This document shows, piece by piece, positions 26,636-35,547 of a DNA stretch of 64,000 bases (position 1 is its first letter; each line of letters opens with the position of its first letter). The stretch is from JBELHR01 sp049607205. Its GTDB lineage: Bacteria; Bacteroidota; Bacteroidia; Flavobacteriales; Flavobacteriaceae. The DNA lies in assembly GCA_049607205.1 (NCBI GenBank), contig JBMYWH010000003.1, forward strand, positions 62,001-126,000, read 5' to 3'. Below the pieces are notes generated by a model. It was not told the DNA's origin. It saw only the letters and a list, made by a program, of their open reading frames with translations, and did not search any database. The position numbers and the translations under genes are program-made.

Positions 26636-26655
26636 AATTTCAAAATTTTAAAACA

Positions 26656-26663
26656 CAAATTTA
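26656..26663 (-). promoter_or_regulatory. Candidate -7 box for trxB
   Basis: TAAATTTG on the minus strand fits TAnnTTTG exactly, about 21 bases before the trxB start. No clear -33 box was found. Confidence 0.45.
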
Positions 26664-26732
26664 TAATAATTCACTTTGAGTCAGTCGTAAATTATATTTT
26701 TTTTTACAATACTTAAATAGTCAAATCTTATG

Positions 26733-26740
26733 TAACTTTG
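26733..26740 (+). promoter_or_regulatory. Candidate -7 box for the thioredoxin-like gene
   Basis: TAACTTTG fits TAnnTTTG exactly, 15 bases before the start codon at 26755. The -33 region is a T run without TTTG. Confidence 0.45.
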
Positions 26741-26754
26741 TAGACGATTTTAAA

Positions 26755-27096
26755 ATGATAATTATGGACTATTTTTTAACGACTTTAGAAGATTTAGAAA
26801 ATCTAAAATCATCTGAGAACGCCTTTGTAATTTATTTTACAACAGATAATTGTTCCGTGGGAGAACAAGTGGGGCCAAAAGTACTTAAGTTGATCGAAAA
26901 TGACTTCCCTAAAATCAAAATAGCATTCATTTCAAATAGTGCGAATCAGGAACTCTTAGACCTTCTACAACTTCACATACCCCCTACCCTAATTTTATTT
27001 TTAGAATCAAAAGAATACCTAAGAAAGACACGAGCCTTTGGTTTAGAGGAACTTAAAAAAGACTTAACAAGACTTTATGAAATTTACTTCAAATAA
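26755..27096 (+). CDS. Thioredoxin-fold protein with a single active-site Cys
   Basis: This 113-residue protein has the thioredoxin secondary-structure pattern. It has an AFVIYFTTDNCSVGEQVGPKVLKLI segment equivalent to the active-site region, a cis-Pro region (IPPTLILF) and a final helix. Where thioredoxins read WCGPC this protein reads NCSVG, so only the first Cys is present and a disulfide reductase activity is not expected; a mixed disulfide with a partner or a structural role is possible. There is no signal peptide. It is divergent from trxB. Met4 is an alternative start. Confidence 0.7.
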   Translation: MIIMDYFLTTLEDLENLKSSENAFVIYFTTDNCSVGEQVGPKVLKLIENDFPKIKIAFISNSANQELLDLLQLHIPPTLILFLESKEYLRKTRAFGLEELKKDLTRLYEIYFK

Positions 27097-27109
27097 TTTT
27101 TAAAAAAGA

Positions 27110-27140
27110 GTTGCAGAATTAGAAAATTGACCTATCTTTG
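27110..27140 (+). promoter_or_regulatory. Strong promoter for the tRNA pair
   Basis: GTTG (27110-27113), 19 bases, then TATCTTTG (27133-27140). This is close to the Bacteroidota sigma-70-type consensus TTTG-N19-TAnnTTTG and is the best match in the window. Transcription would begin near 27147, about 12 bases before tRNA-Pro. Confidence 0.75.
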
Positions 27141-27158
27141 CACCGCTAAAAAATTCTA

Positions 27159-27233
27159 CGGGGTGTAGCGTAGCCCGGTTATCGCGCCGCGTTTGGGACG
27201 CGGAGGTCGCAGGTTCGAATCCTGCCACCCCGA
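27159..27233 (+). tRNA. tRNA-Pro (TGG)
   Basis: A 75-base cloverleaf. The 7-bp acceptor CGGGGTG pairs with CACCCCG, the anticodon stem-loop is CCGCG-TTTGGGA-CGCGG with anticodon TGG, and the T arm contains GGTTCGAAT. Discriminator A follows and the CCA end is not encoded. Confidence 0.95.
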
Positions 27234-27244
27234 CACCGTAGAAT

Positions 27245-27318
27245 GCCGATGTAGCTCAGCTGGCTAGAGCAGCTGATTTGTAATCAGCAGGTCGTGGGTT
27301 CGAGTCCCTCCATCGGCT
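27245..27318 (+). tRNA. tRNA-Thr (TGT)
   Basis: A 74-base cloverleaf 11 bases after tRNA-Pro. Acceptor GCCGATG pairs with CATCGGC, the anticodon stem-loop is CTGAT-TTGTA-ATCAG with anticodon TGT, and the T arm contains GGTTCGAGT. CCA is not encoded. It shares the upstream promoter with tRNA-Pro. Confidence 0.95.
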
Positions 27319-27321
27319 CTT

Positions 27322-27355
27322 AAAAAGACATGATTTATTCATGTCTTTTTTTTTG
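27322..27355 (+). terminator. Terminator of the tRNA transcript
   Basis: AAAAAGACATGA and TCATGTCTTTTT form a 12-bp stem around a short TTTAT-type loop, followed by eight or more T, immediately after tRNA-Thr. Confidence 0.88.
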
Positions 27356-27364
27356 ATTTTTACT

Positions 27365-27372
27365 TAAATTTG
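27365..27372 (+). promoter_or_regulatory. Candidate -7 box for udk
   Basis: TAAATTTG fits TAnnTTTG exactly, 25 bases before the uridine kinase ATG at 27398. No -33 TTTG lies at the expected distance. Confidence 0.4.
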
Positions 27373-27397
27373 CAAAACAAATATAAAACTCAATCAC

Positions 27398-28006
27398 ATG
27401 CTTATTTTAGGAATTGCTGGAGGAACAGGAAGTGGTAAAACCACAGTTGTAAACAAAATCATTAAAGAACTTCCTATTGGTGAAGTAACTGTGATTTCTC
27501 AGGATTCTTATTATAATGATACAGGAGACTTACCATATGAGCAGCGAACTAAAATCAATTTTGACCATCCTAGTTCCATTGATTTTGATTTGTTGACTGA
27601 GAATATTTCAAAGTTAAAAAACGGAGAAATTATTGAACAACCTATCTATTCTTTTGTTACCCACAATAGAACTTCTGACAAAGTTCTTACCCACCCTAAA
27701 AAAGTTCTCATCGTTGAAGGGATTCTTATATTTAACCATAAGCCTTTAATGGATTTATTGGACATGAAAATTTTTGTCCATGCCGATGCGGACGAACGCT
27801 TGATAAGAAGAGTTTATAGAGATATCAAGGAAAGAGGAAGAGATATTGAAGAAGTGCTCTCAAGATATCAGAACACCCTTAAACCTATGCATGAACAGTT
27901 TATTGAGCCTACTAAAAACTTTGCTGATATCATCATTCCTCATGACAGGTATAATGACGTGGCTATCGATATTTTAAAAACTGTTATTAGTAATCGATTA
28001 GATTAG
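27398..28006 (+). CDS. udk: Uridine kinase
   Basis: This 202-residue cytoplasmic kinase phosphorylates uridine and cytidine for pyrimidine salvage. Walker A is GGTGSGKTTV at residues 8-17. DSYYND and INFDHPSSIDFDLL are the nucleoside-binding stretches, and VEGILIF, RLIRRVYRDIKERGRD are the later conserved parts. It is full length. It begins a series with ftsB/divIC and the methylmalonyl-CoA mutase genes (20 bases to the next gene), so all four may be co-transcribed. Confidence 0.94.
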   Translation: MLILGIAGGTGSGKTTVVNKIIKELPIGEVTVISQDSYYNDTGDLPYEQRTKINFDHPSSIDFDLLTENISKLKNGEIIEQPIYSFVTHNRTSDKVLTHPKKVLIVEGILIFNHKPLMDLLDMKIFVHADADERLIRRVYRDIKERGRDIEEVLSRYQNTLKPMHEQFIEPTKNFADIIIPHDRYNDVAIDILKTVISNRLD

Positions 28007-28026
28007 CTAACTTAGCTACCTAATAC

Positions 28027-28335
28027 ATGAAAACAAACTTTAACAAACCGAGCTATAAATTTCTATTCAACAAATACGTGTTGATCATTTTTTTATTTGC
28101 TTTTTGGCTGATGTTTCTTGATGAAAACTCCTTCTATAATCAACGTGAATTAAGGAATGAATTGAAAGAAATGCATGAAACAAAGGAGTTTTATCAAGAG
28201 AAAATAAAATCCTACAATGCTCAGATTAAGGAGCTGCAATCGGATTCTTCGCTTGAGAAATTTGCCAGGGAGAAGTATTTAATGAAGAAAAAAAATGAAG
28301 TGATTTACATCATAGAGATTGATAGTGTAAAATAA
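28027..28335 (+). CDS. Septum formation initiator FtsB/DivIC family
   Basis: This 102-residue bitopic membrane protein has a short cytoplasmic N-terminus, one membrane segment (about residues 17-31) and a coiled coil of about 40 residues (RELRNELKEMHETKEFYQEK). The final conserved FAREKYLMKKKNEVIYII resembles the FtsB/DivIC sequence (AReeyg...pgE.v..i). In other bacteria it forms a complex with FtsL and FtsQ at the division site. It lies 20 bases after udk and 9 before the mutase small subunit. Confidence 0.85.
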   Translation: MKTNFNKPSYKFLFNKYVLIIFLFAFWLMFLDENSFYNQRELRNELKEMHETKEFYQEKIKSYNAQIKELQSDSSLEKFAREKYLMKKKNEVIYIIEIDSVK

Positions 28336-28344
28336 CTTTAGACC

Positions 28345-29685
28345 ATGTTCAAAGATCTTTTTGAAGAGTTCGATTTAGTCTCCAAGAAGTATTGGAAACA
28401 AATCTTACAATATCAGCAACAAGGCGAACCCTATGAGAATTTAATTAGTCATAGTCCTGAAGGAATAGACATTAGTCCTATTTATACTTTCGAAGACAGA
28501 AAAGATCACAAGAAGCTGGTATCTACTGAGCCCTTTGAGATAAGTCAAAGATTTTACCTTAGCAAGAACACCACAGAGCTTAAAGCTCAGATCGAAGAAG
28601 CTATTGAATCAGGTACACAAAAAATAATCTTAGAAGTACATCATAAGTTTGAGGATTCTGAGCAACTCAATACATGGATTAACCCATTAGTAAATTACCA
28701 AATAGAACTGCGAAACATTGATTTCCACCAATGGTCTAAATGGATAGATCTGGCCAACCAGCATGATTGCGTTAAGATTTTAGTAGATCCCATTGGAGAT
28801 TTAGAGCTCAAGGGATATTTTCCAAACAATTTTACATGGAGTGCTTTTGAAAAACTAATCGAGAGCAACGAAAAACTTCAGATATTACTCAACATCAACC
28901 ATCATCAAGAAGCTGGTGCCACTAGCTCTGATCAAATTTCTTATGCACTAGCAAAGGCTAAGGAATATCTCGAACAACTTAATTACCCTTTAGGCTTACA
29001 ATTTCACTTAAGTCACAGTATTGGACAAAACTACTTTTTTGAAATCGCAAAAATTAGCTCTTTTAAGTTTTTGTGGTCTAAATTAGGGGAGCATTTATCA
29101 AGAGAATATCCTATAAAAATTCATTCAAAATCATCAACCCGGTATTTCAGTATTCTGGACTACAATTCTAATATACTTAGAAGTTCAACAGCATCCCTAG
29201 CAGGCCTTATTGGAGGAAGTGATTCTATAGAACAAGTACCTTATGATCTCCACTTCAAAAACAAAAACACCTTCAGTGAGCGCATCGCGAGAAATCAATT
29301 ACTGATATTGAAATACGAGACCCATGTTGAAGGAAAAAATTGGGTAGACGGAACCTATTACTTAAGTTATCTAACCGAGCAACTCAGTCAAAAAGCATTA
29401 AGCTATTTCAAAGAAATAGAAACAAAGGGTGGATATTTGGGTCAAATCAATGAACAAAAAATTCAAGAAAAGATCATGCTGAGTCATGCCCAAGAGTTTC
29501 AAGAATTCGAAAGGGGTGATCTAAGTATTATAGGCTTGAATAAATATCCAGATTTACAGCAACTCAAATCACTAAATGTTGAACGACCTATATTTCACAA
29601 ATCTACAAGTAAAACGATTCAAACTATACATCCCATACGATTGGGAGCCCAGTTGGAACTAAAACTTTTGAATGATGAAAAATAA
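28345..29685 (+). CDS. mutA: Methylmalonyl-CoA mutase small subunit, short form
   Basis: This 446-residue protein resembles the TIM-barrel half of methylmalonyl-CoA mutase. It has an N-terminal FEEFDLVSKKYWKQ, a central TSSDQISYALAKAKEYLE and a late SERIARNQLLILK equivalent to the large subunit's SARIARNTQITLQ. It lacks the C-terminal cobalamin-binding domain and most catalytic residues, as expected for the non-catalytic subunit, and is shorter than the usual small subunits of about 620 residues. The heterodimer interconverts succinyl-CoA and methylmalonyl-CoA. The gene overlaps the large subunit by 14 bases, so translation is probably coupled. Confidence 0.87.
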   Translation: MFKDLFEEFDLVSKKYWKQILQYQQQGEPYENLISHSPEGIDISPIYTFEDRKDHKKLVSTEPFEISQRFYLSKNTTELKAQIEEAIESGTQKIILEVHHKFEDSEQLNTWINPLVNYQIELRNIDFHQWSKWIDLANQHDCVKILVDPIGDLELKGYFPNNFTWSAFEKLIESNEKLQILLNINHHQEAGATSSDQISYALAKAKEYLEQLNYPLGLQFHLSHSIGQNYFFEIAKISSFKFLWSKLGEHLSREYPIKIHSKSSTRYFSILDYNSNILRSSTASLAGLIGGSDSIEQVPYDLHFKNKNTFSERIARNQLLILKYETHVEGKNWVDGTYYLSYLTEQLSQKALSYFKEIETKGGYLGQINEQKIQEKIMLSHAQEFQEFERGDLSIIGLNKYPDLQQLKSLNVERPIFHKSTSKTIQTIHPIRLGAQLELKLLNDEK

Positions 29686-31744
29686 ATCTAGAAAAAGTAT
29701 TCAAGGGCTGAAGATCCAAAGTAAAAAAGCCACCGAAGTTAATTTCGAACATGAACATTTCATCGCAGGAAAAGCTCCATTCTTAAGAGGGCCTTATCCT
29801 TCAATGTATGTAAAAAGGCCTTGGACCATTCGTCAATATGCAGGGTTTTCAACCGCCGAAGAAAGTAACGCGTTTTATAAGAAAAATCTTGCAAACGGAC
29901 AGAAAGGTCTTTCTGTAGCCTTTGATCTAGCAACACATAGAGGCTATGATTCTGATCATCCAAGAGTAACAGGGGATGTCGGTAAAGCTGGTGTTGCTAT
30001 TGATTCTATTGAAGACATGAAGCGTCTTTTTGAGGATATTCCTCTAGATAAAATGTCTGTTTCAATGACCATGAATGGAGCGGTATTACCTATCATGGCT
30101 TTTTATATAGCCGCAGCACTTGAACAAGGAGCTGAACTATCTAAATTGAGCGGAACAATTCAAAATGATATCTTAAAGGAGTTTATGGTGCGCAACACGT
30201 ATATCTACCCTCCAAAACCTTCAATGAAGATTATCGCAGATATTTTTGAATATACTAGTAAGCATATGCCCAAGTTCAACTCCATCTCTATTTCAGGTTA
30301 TCATATGCATGAGGCTGGAGCTTCGGCTGAATTGGAACTTGCTTATACTCTTGCAGATGGTATGGAATATTTACAAACAGGAATGGATGCCGGAATGCAT
30401 ATCGACAACTTTGCTCCTAGATTGAGTTTTTTCTTCGGAATTGGAATGAATCACTTCAAAGAAATAGCAAAATTGAGAGCAGCTAGACTTCTCTGGGCAA
30501 AAATTGTAAAATCATTTGGAGCAGAGAACGAGAAATCCTTAATGTTAAGAACTCACTGTCAGACTTCAGGTTGGAGTCTAACTGAACAGCAACCCTTTAA
30601 CAATATCACTAGAACAAACTCTGAGGCACTAAGTGCTGTTTTAGGTGGAACTCAATCCTTACATACCAATGCACTTGATGAAGCCATTGCACTCCCAACA
30701 GAATTTTCAGCAAGAATCGCTAGAAACACACAGATCACTCTTCAAAATGAATATAGTATTACTAAAACTGTTGATCCTTGGGCAGGATCTATTGAACTGG
30801 AGAAACTAACCCAAGAACTATACAACAAGGCCTGGGAACTTATAGGTGAAATCAAGGAGCTCGGTGGGATGACCGCTGCAATAGAAAAAGGCCTTCCTAA
30901 GGCTAGGATTGAAGAATCTGCTGCTATTAAACAAGCAAATATAGATTCTAAAAAAGAACTTATCATAGGAGTAAACAGTTTCGAACTTGAACAAGAGGAT
31001 CAACTCCAAACCTTAGAAGTCGATAATCAAGAAGTAAGAAAACAGCAGCTTGAAAAACTAAATCGAATTAAATCTTCTAGAGACCAAGAGGCTGTTGAAA
31101 AGAGTTTAAAAAGGTTGAGAATAGCCGCGGAGACCGGCCGTGAAAACTTATTAACTTGTGCGATAGAAGCGGCACAGAACAGGGCTACTCTTGGAGAAAT
31201 CTCAGATGCTCTCGAGCTTGTCTACGGAAGATTTAAAGCTCAACCCAAAACTATTAGCGGGGTGTACAAAAAAAACATGAAGGATAACAAAGAATTTACT
31301 CAAGCAACGAAATTAGCGGATCAATTTGCGACTCTTGCTGGAAGACGACCAAGAATCATGATAGCCAAACTCGGGCAAGACGGACATGATCGTGGTGCTA
31401 AAGTTGTGGCCTCGGCCTATGCTGATATTGGTTTCGATGTGGATATGGGACCTTTATTTCAAACTCCACGAGAAGCTGCACAACAAGCGGTGGAAAATGA
31501 TGTGCATATTTTAGGTATTTCTTCTCTTGCTGCCGGACACAAAACCTTAGTCCCAGAACTCATTCATGCACTTAAAGACTTGGGTAGACCAGATATTCTT
31601 GTCATCGTTGGAGGTGTAATTCCTAAAAAAGATTACGACTATTTATTCAAGGCAGGAGCTGTTGGAATCTTCGGGCCAGGAACCAAAATAACGGATGCTG
31701 CAATTTCACTTTTAAAACCAATGATAAAAGTTTTACAAGCCTAA
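29672..31744 (+). CDS. mutB: Methylmalonyl-CoA mutase large subunit
   Basis: This 690-residue adenosylcobalamin enzyme is full length. The substrate-binding barrel includes PFLRGPYPSMYVKRPWTIRQYAGFSTAEESN, in two stretches, and GLSVAFDLATHRGYDSDHPR. MSVSMTMNGAVLP and SISGYHMHEAGA are near the middle. The C-terminal B12 domain has the lower-ligand histidine in GQDGHDRGAKVV, LGISSLAAGH and GGVIP. The radical rearrangement links propionyl-CoA and odd-chain or branched-chain amino acid breakdown to succinyl-CoA. Two consecutive ATG codons are possible starts. No B12 riboswitch was seen upstream. Confidence 0.95.
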   Translation: MMKNKSRKSIQGLKIQSKKATEVNFEHEHFIAGKAPFLRGPYPSMYVKRPWTIRQYAGFSTAEESNAFYKKNLANGQKGLSVAFDLATHRGYDSDHPRVTGDVGKAGVAIDSIEDMKRLFEDIPLDKMSVSMTMNGAVLPIMAFYIAAALEQGAELSKLSGTIQNDILKEFMVRNTYIYPPKPSMKIIADIFEYTSKHMPKFNSISISGYHMHEAGASAELELAYTLADGMEYLQTGMDAGMHIDNFAPRLSFFFGIGMNHFKEIAKLRAARLLWAKIVKSFGAENEKSLMLRTHCQTSGWSLTEQQPFNNITRTNSEALSAVLGGTQSLHTNALDEAIALPTEFSARIARNTQITLQNEYSITKTVDPWAGSIELEKLTQELYNKAWELIGEIKELGGMTAAIEKGLPKARIEESAAIKQANIDSKKELIIGVNSFELEQEDQLQTLEVDNQEVRKQQLEKLNRIKSSRDQEAVEKSLKRLRIAAETGRENLLTCAIEAAQNRATLGEISDALELVYGRFKAQPKTISGVYKKNMKDNKEFTQATKLADQFATLAGRRPRIMIAKLGQDGHDRGAKVVASAYADIGFDVDMGPLFQTPREAAQQAVENDVHILGISSLAAGHKTLVPELIHALKDLGRPDILVIVGGVIPKKDYDYLFKAGAVGIFGPGTKITDAAISLLKPMIKVLQA

Positions 31745-31765
31745 GGTTAAAGACTCTAAATTAGT

Positions 31766-31773
31766 TACATTTG
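31766..31773 (+). promoter_or_regulatory. Candidate -7 box for the CcsBA gene
   Basis: TACATTTG fits TAnnTTTG exactly and lies 20 bases before the ATG at 31793. The -33 position has no TTTG. Confidence 0.45.
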
Positions 31774-31792
31774 CAGCACTAATTTTATACGC

Positions 31793-34700
31793 ATGAAGAA
31801 AGTTTTGAACTGGTTGTTTTCTACTCGATTAATGGCTGTGCTATTTATCGTTTTTGCTGCAGCCATGGGAATCGCAACCTTTATTGAAAATGACTACGGA
31901 ACACAAACTGCTAAAGTATTGATATACAATGCATGGTGGTTTGAATTAATTATGATCTTGTTCTGTTTAAATTTTCTTGGAAATATATTCAAATACAAAT
32001 TATACAAAAAAGAGAAGTGGGCCGTACTTGCCTTTCACTTGAGCTTTATTCTGATTCTACTAGGAGCTGGTATTACTCGCTATATCTCTTATGAAGGGGT
32101 TATGCCAATTTTAGAGGGTGAATCGACTAATGTTTTCTTTTCTGAGACTACCTATTTTGAATTTGTGATGGATGATGGTAAGGTTCAAAAAACCCCTTAT
32201 TACAAGCCCCTAATGTTAAGTGCTTTAGGAAGTCCAAATTTTGAAATCGACACAGATTTCAAAGGGACTCAAGTGGACCTAAAACTGGTTAAATACATCC
32301 AACATGCTTATAAGAAGTTTACAGAGGATGCCAATGGAACAGATTATATTCATTTTGTGGAATCTAGTTCTGGATCTAGACATGATCACTATATCGCTAA
32401 AGGAAGTATAGAAAATGTACATGGAATTCTGGTTGGTTTTGAAGCAGACGATGCTCAAACAACTATTAATTTCCGCAATACAGCCTCGGGACTTCAAATG
32501 ATGTCTAAAAATGAGGGAACCTTTTTTAGAATGGCAGATCAGTTCAATGGAGAAGTACATGCCAACACTTATGAAGACTTTAATTATTTATCACTTCACA
32601 AAATTGGAAATGCTCAATTCGTTGTTCCTAAACCTCCATTAAAAGGAGAAATGAAATACATCTCAGGGAACAAAGAAGAACATCCTAAAGACTTGTTGGT
32701 TTTTGACTTAACTGTAGGTAAAAAGAAAACCCAAATTGAAGTATTAGGAGGACAATACAATACCGACCCAGCAGAACGGTTTAGCTTTAATGGACTAAAT
32801 TTCAGAACTAAATATGGAGCAAAAATTCTTGAACTTCCTTTCAATATCAAATTGAGAGATTTTCAATTAGAACGCTACCCAGGTTCTCAAAGTGCTATGT
32901 CCTATGCCAGTGAAGTAACCGTCATTGATCCATCAGAGACTTTTGACTTTAGAATTTACATGAATAACATCCTAGATTACAAAGGATATAAATTCTTCCA
33001 GTCTAGTTATGACTTATCAGGTCCAGTAGAAGAAACAAGATTAAGTGTTAATCACGATTTCTGGGGGACTTTAATTACTTATATCGGTTATATAATCTTG
33101 TATATTGGATTAATGCTAATCATGTTCGTAAAAGGAACAAGATTTGATTATTTAAGAAATAAATTGGAAAAAATAAAAATCAAAAAAGCGGCTTTAAGCA
33201 TACTTGCTATCTGCTCTTTACAATTCACTCAGGCCCAAGATTCTCACAATCATCAACAGGCAGCGGTCTCAAGTGCTCAAATTGACTCTATAGTAAAAAA
33301 GAATATTGTAGCTTTAGATCAAGCCGACCAATTCGGGGCACTTATCGTTCAAGATGCAGGAGGAAGGATGAAACCGATTAACACCTTCTCTTCTCAACTT
33401 CTAAGAAAAGTTAGTAAAAGTGATACGTATTTAGGCTTTGATTCAGACCAGATCTATTTATCGATCATTCAAAACCCTAGATTATGGTTTGAAGTTCCAG
33501 TAATCTATTTAGAAAGAGGAAATGATAAAATAAGAACTCTAATAGGAATCCCTGTTGAATCTAAATATGCCGCACTTGCGGACTTTATTGACGGAAACGG
33601 AAACTACAAGGTAAGAGAACTTGTTGAAGAAGCACAAAAGAAAAACATTAGAAGCAAGTTCGAAAAAGATCTGATCAATATTGATCAGCGCGTAGGGCTC
33701 TTATACTCTGCCATCGGAGGTGGTATTTTAAAAATATTTCCTGTGCCTAACGACCCGAATAATAAATGGGTGAGTCCAGTAGAAATAAATGAAGCTAATT
33801 TTAAAGGAATTGACTCTGTATTTGTCAAACAAATCATCCCTGTTTATATTCAAACATTGGGAACTGCTCAGCAAACAGGCAACTATACTGACGCCACTGA
33901 AATACTCAATGGAATCAAAAACTTCCAGAAGAAATATGGAAAAGAAGTATATCCAAGTGAAGACAAAATAGAATTAGAAATAGCCTATAACAAGTATGAT
34001 ATTTTTAAGAAATTGTTCTCTTATTATATGTACGCTGGTACATTGTTATTCATCTTGGTAATTATTCAAATATTCAACAGCTCTAGATGGCTATCTACCC
34101 TAGTTAAGTTTTTTATTGGAATCATTATTCTTTTATTTATTATGCATACAGGAGGACTGGTTGCAAGGTGGATGATTTCAGGTCACGCACCTTGGAGTAA
34201 TGCCTATGAATCCATGATCTATGTAGGATGGGCTACCATGCTTTTTGGTCTACTTTTTGGAAAGGATTCTTCTCTAACAATTGCAGCAACTGCATTTCTA
34301 ACTTCTATGATTCTAATGATAGCACATTGGAACTGGATGGATCCTGAAATTGCAAATCTTCAACCTGTTTTAAACTCCTATTGGTTAATGATACACGTGG
34401 CAATTATCGTGGCTAGTTATGGACCTTTTGCATTATCAATGATCATAGGACTGATTTCTCTGTTGCTTATGATTTTAATGACCAAGACAAACAAGAAAAA
34501 GCTAAAACTAACTATTGATGAATTGACGACCATAAATGAAATGTCGATGACCTTAGGATTAATCCTACTTACAATCGGAAATTTCCTTGGTGGAATGTGG
34601 GCCAACGAATCATGGGGTCGTTATTGGGGATGGGACCCTAAGGAAACTTGGGCATTGATTAGCATCTTCATATACGGTTTCGTCCTGCACTTAAGATTGA

Positions 34701-34930
34701 TTCCAGGACTTAAAAGCAAGTTCACCTTCAATTTATGGTCTGTAATCGCATTTGCCTCCATTATGATGACTTATTTCGGAGTGAATTTCTACTTATCTGG
34801 ATTACATGCCTATGCTTCTGGAGATAAAGTAGTCACGCCTAACTTTGTTTATATCAGTATAGCAGTTGTCGCTGTACTTGGAGTCCTAGCTAAAATGAAA
34901 TACAAGAAATTTTACAAGAAAAAACAATAA
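31793..34930 (+). CDS. ccsA: Fused ResB/CcsA cytochrome c biogenesis protein (CcsBA)
   Basis: This 1045-residue integral membrane protein of the system II cytochrome c maturation pathway exports heme and attaches it to CxxCH motifs outside the membrane. The N-terminal 440 or so residues are ResB/CcsB-like with membrane segments near the start (residues 12-28, 45-65, 76-95) and end. A large periplasmic region follows a second hydrophobic stretch near residue 465 (AALSILAICSLQFTQAQ). The last 300 residues are CcsA: heme ligands His in SGHAPWSNAYES, IHVAIIVASYGP and LHAYASGDK and the WWD-like domain SWGRYWGWDPKETWALI. One long fused protein is normal in Bacteroidota. It is followed by a small membrane protein 25 bases downstream. 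Confidence 0.93.
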   Translation: MKKVLNWLFSTRLMAVLFIVFAAAMGIATFIENDYGTQTAKVLIYNAWWFELIMILFCLNFLGNIFKYKLYKKEKWAVLAFHLSFILILLGAGITRYISYEGVMPILEGESTNVFFSETTYFEFVMDDGKVQKTPYYKPLMLSALGSPNFEIDTDFKGTQVDLKLVKYIQHAYKKFTEDANGTDYIHFVESSSGSRHDHYIAKGSIENVHGILVGFEADDAQTTINFRNTASGLQMMSKNEGTFFRMADQFNGEVHANTYEDFNYLSLHKIGNAQFVVPKPPLKGEMKYISGNKEEHPKDLLVFDLTVGKKKTQIEVLGGQYNTDPAERFSFNGLNFRTKYGAKILELPFNIKLRDFQLERYPGSQSAMSYASEVTVIDPSETFDFRIYMNNILDYKGYKFFQSSYDLSGPVEETRLSVNHDFWGTLITYIGYIILYIGLMLIMFVKGTRFDYLRNKLEKIKIKKAALSILAICSLQFTQAQDSHNHQQAAVSSAQIDSIVKKNIVALDQADQFGALIVQDAGGRMKPINTFSSQLLRKVSKSDTYLGFDSDQIYLSIIQNPRLWFEVPVIYLERGNDKIRTLIGIPVESKYAALADFIDGNGNYKVRELVEEAQKKNIRSKFEKDLINIDQRVGLLYSAIGGGILKIFPVPNDPNNKWVSPVEINEANFKGIDSVFVKQIIPVYIQTLGTAQQTGNYTDATEILNGIKNFQKKYGKEVYPSEDKIELEIAYNKYDIFKKLFSYYMYAGTLLFILVIIQIFNSSRWLSTLVKFFIGIIILLFIMHTGGLVARWMISGHAPWSNAYESMIYVGWATMLFGLLFGKDSSLTIAATAFLTSMILMIAHWNWMDPEIANLQPVLNSYWLMIHVAIIVASYGPFALSMIIGLISLLLMILMTKTNKKKLKLTIDELTTINEMSMTLGLILLTIGNFLGGMWANESWGRYWGWDPKETWALISIFIYGFVLHLRLIPGLKSKFTFNLWSVIAFASIMMTYFGVNFYLSGLHAYASGDKVVTPNFVYISIAVVAVLGVLAKMKYKKFYKKKQ

Positions 34931-34955
34931 CTTTACACTAAATATATAACACATT

Positions 34956-35471
34956 ATGTTTAACAAATACTTTAAAGTTGCCCTTGCAGTTCTAATTGGA
35001 GCATGGTCAACTTACGAATTTACTCAAGGTCATATTGGAAATGGAATTGCTCTACTATTATTAGCGGGTATATTTGTATTCTTTTTTTATAAAAATGAAT
35101 TTTTATTATTGGCCTTCCTTAAAATTAGATCACAAGATTTTGCTGGTGCTCAGAAGTGGCTTAATTATATCAAAAACCCAGAGGCCGCATTAAGAAAACC
35201 TCAACAAGCTTATTATTATTTCTTAAATGGTTTAATTCAGAGTCAAGCGAATTTAACACAAGCTGAGAAACTATTTAGAAAATCCCTAAGCCTTGGATTA
35301 AGTATGGATCACGATGTAGCCATGGCAAAATTAAACCTAGCCACTATAGCAATGACCAAAAGAAGAAAAAGGGAAGCTACAACACTTTTAAATGAGGCTA
35401 AGAAATTAGACAAGCATGGAATGATGGCAGGTCAAATCAAGCAATTAAAAGATCAAATGAAACGTATGTAA
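34956..35471 (+). CDS. Small membrane protein with a TPR-like cytosolic tail
   Basis: This 171-residue protein has two membrane segments at the N-terminus (about residues 7-22 and 29-46) and then a helical region: SQDFAGAQKWLNYI, YYYFLNGLIQSQANLTQAEKLFRKSLSLG and AMAKLNLATIAMTKRRKREA. These look like two tetratricopeptide-type helix pairs (AEKLFRKSLSLG is a common second-helix pattern). It lies 25 bases after the CcsBA gene and ends at a bidirectional terminator. Function unknown; a role as adaptor or assembly factor is inferred only from the neighbouring gene and fold. Confidence 0.6.
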   Translation: MFNKYFKVALAVLIGAWSTYEFTQGHIGNGIALLLLAGIFVFFFYKNEFLLLAFLKIRSQDFAGAQKWLNYIKNPEAALRKPQQAYYYFLNGLIQSQANLTQAEKLFRKSLSLGLSMDHDVAMAKLNLATIAMTKRRKREATTLLNEAKKLDKHGMMAGQIKQLKDQMKRM

Positions 35472-35492
35472 TTCAATTCATATGTTTATAAA

Positions 35493-35525
35493 AAAAACCT
35501 CGTAAATAGCTTACGAGGTTTTTTT
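35493..35525. terminator. Bidirectional terminator
   Basis: AAAAACCTCGTAA and TTACGAGGTTTTT form a 13-bp stem around ATAGC with T runs on both strands, between two convergent genes. Confidence 0.9.
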
Positions 35526-35547
35526 ATTCTTGAATGTGAACAGAAGA

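Noticed and set aside
28027..29685. Possible B12 riboswitch before the methylmalonyl-CoA mutase genes
   Set aside because: No intergenic space is long enough between udk and mutA and no B12-box sequence was seen.
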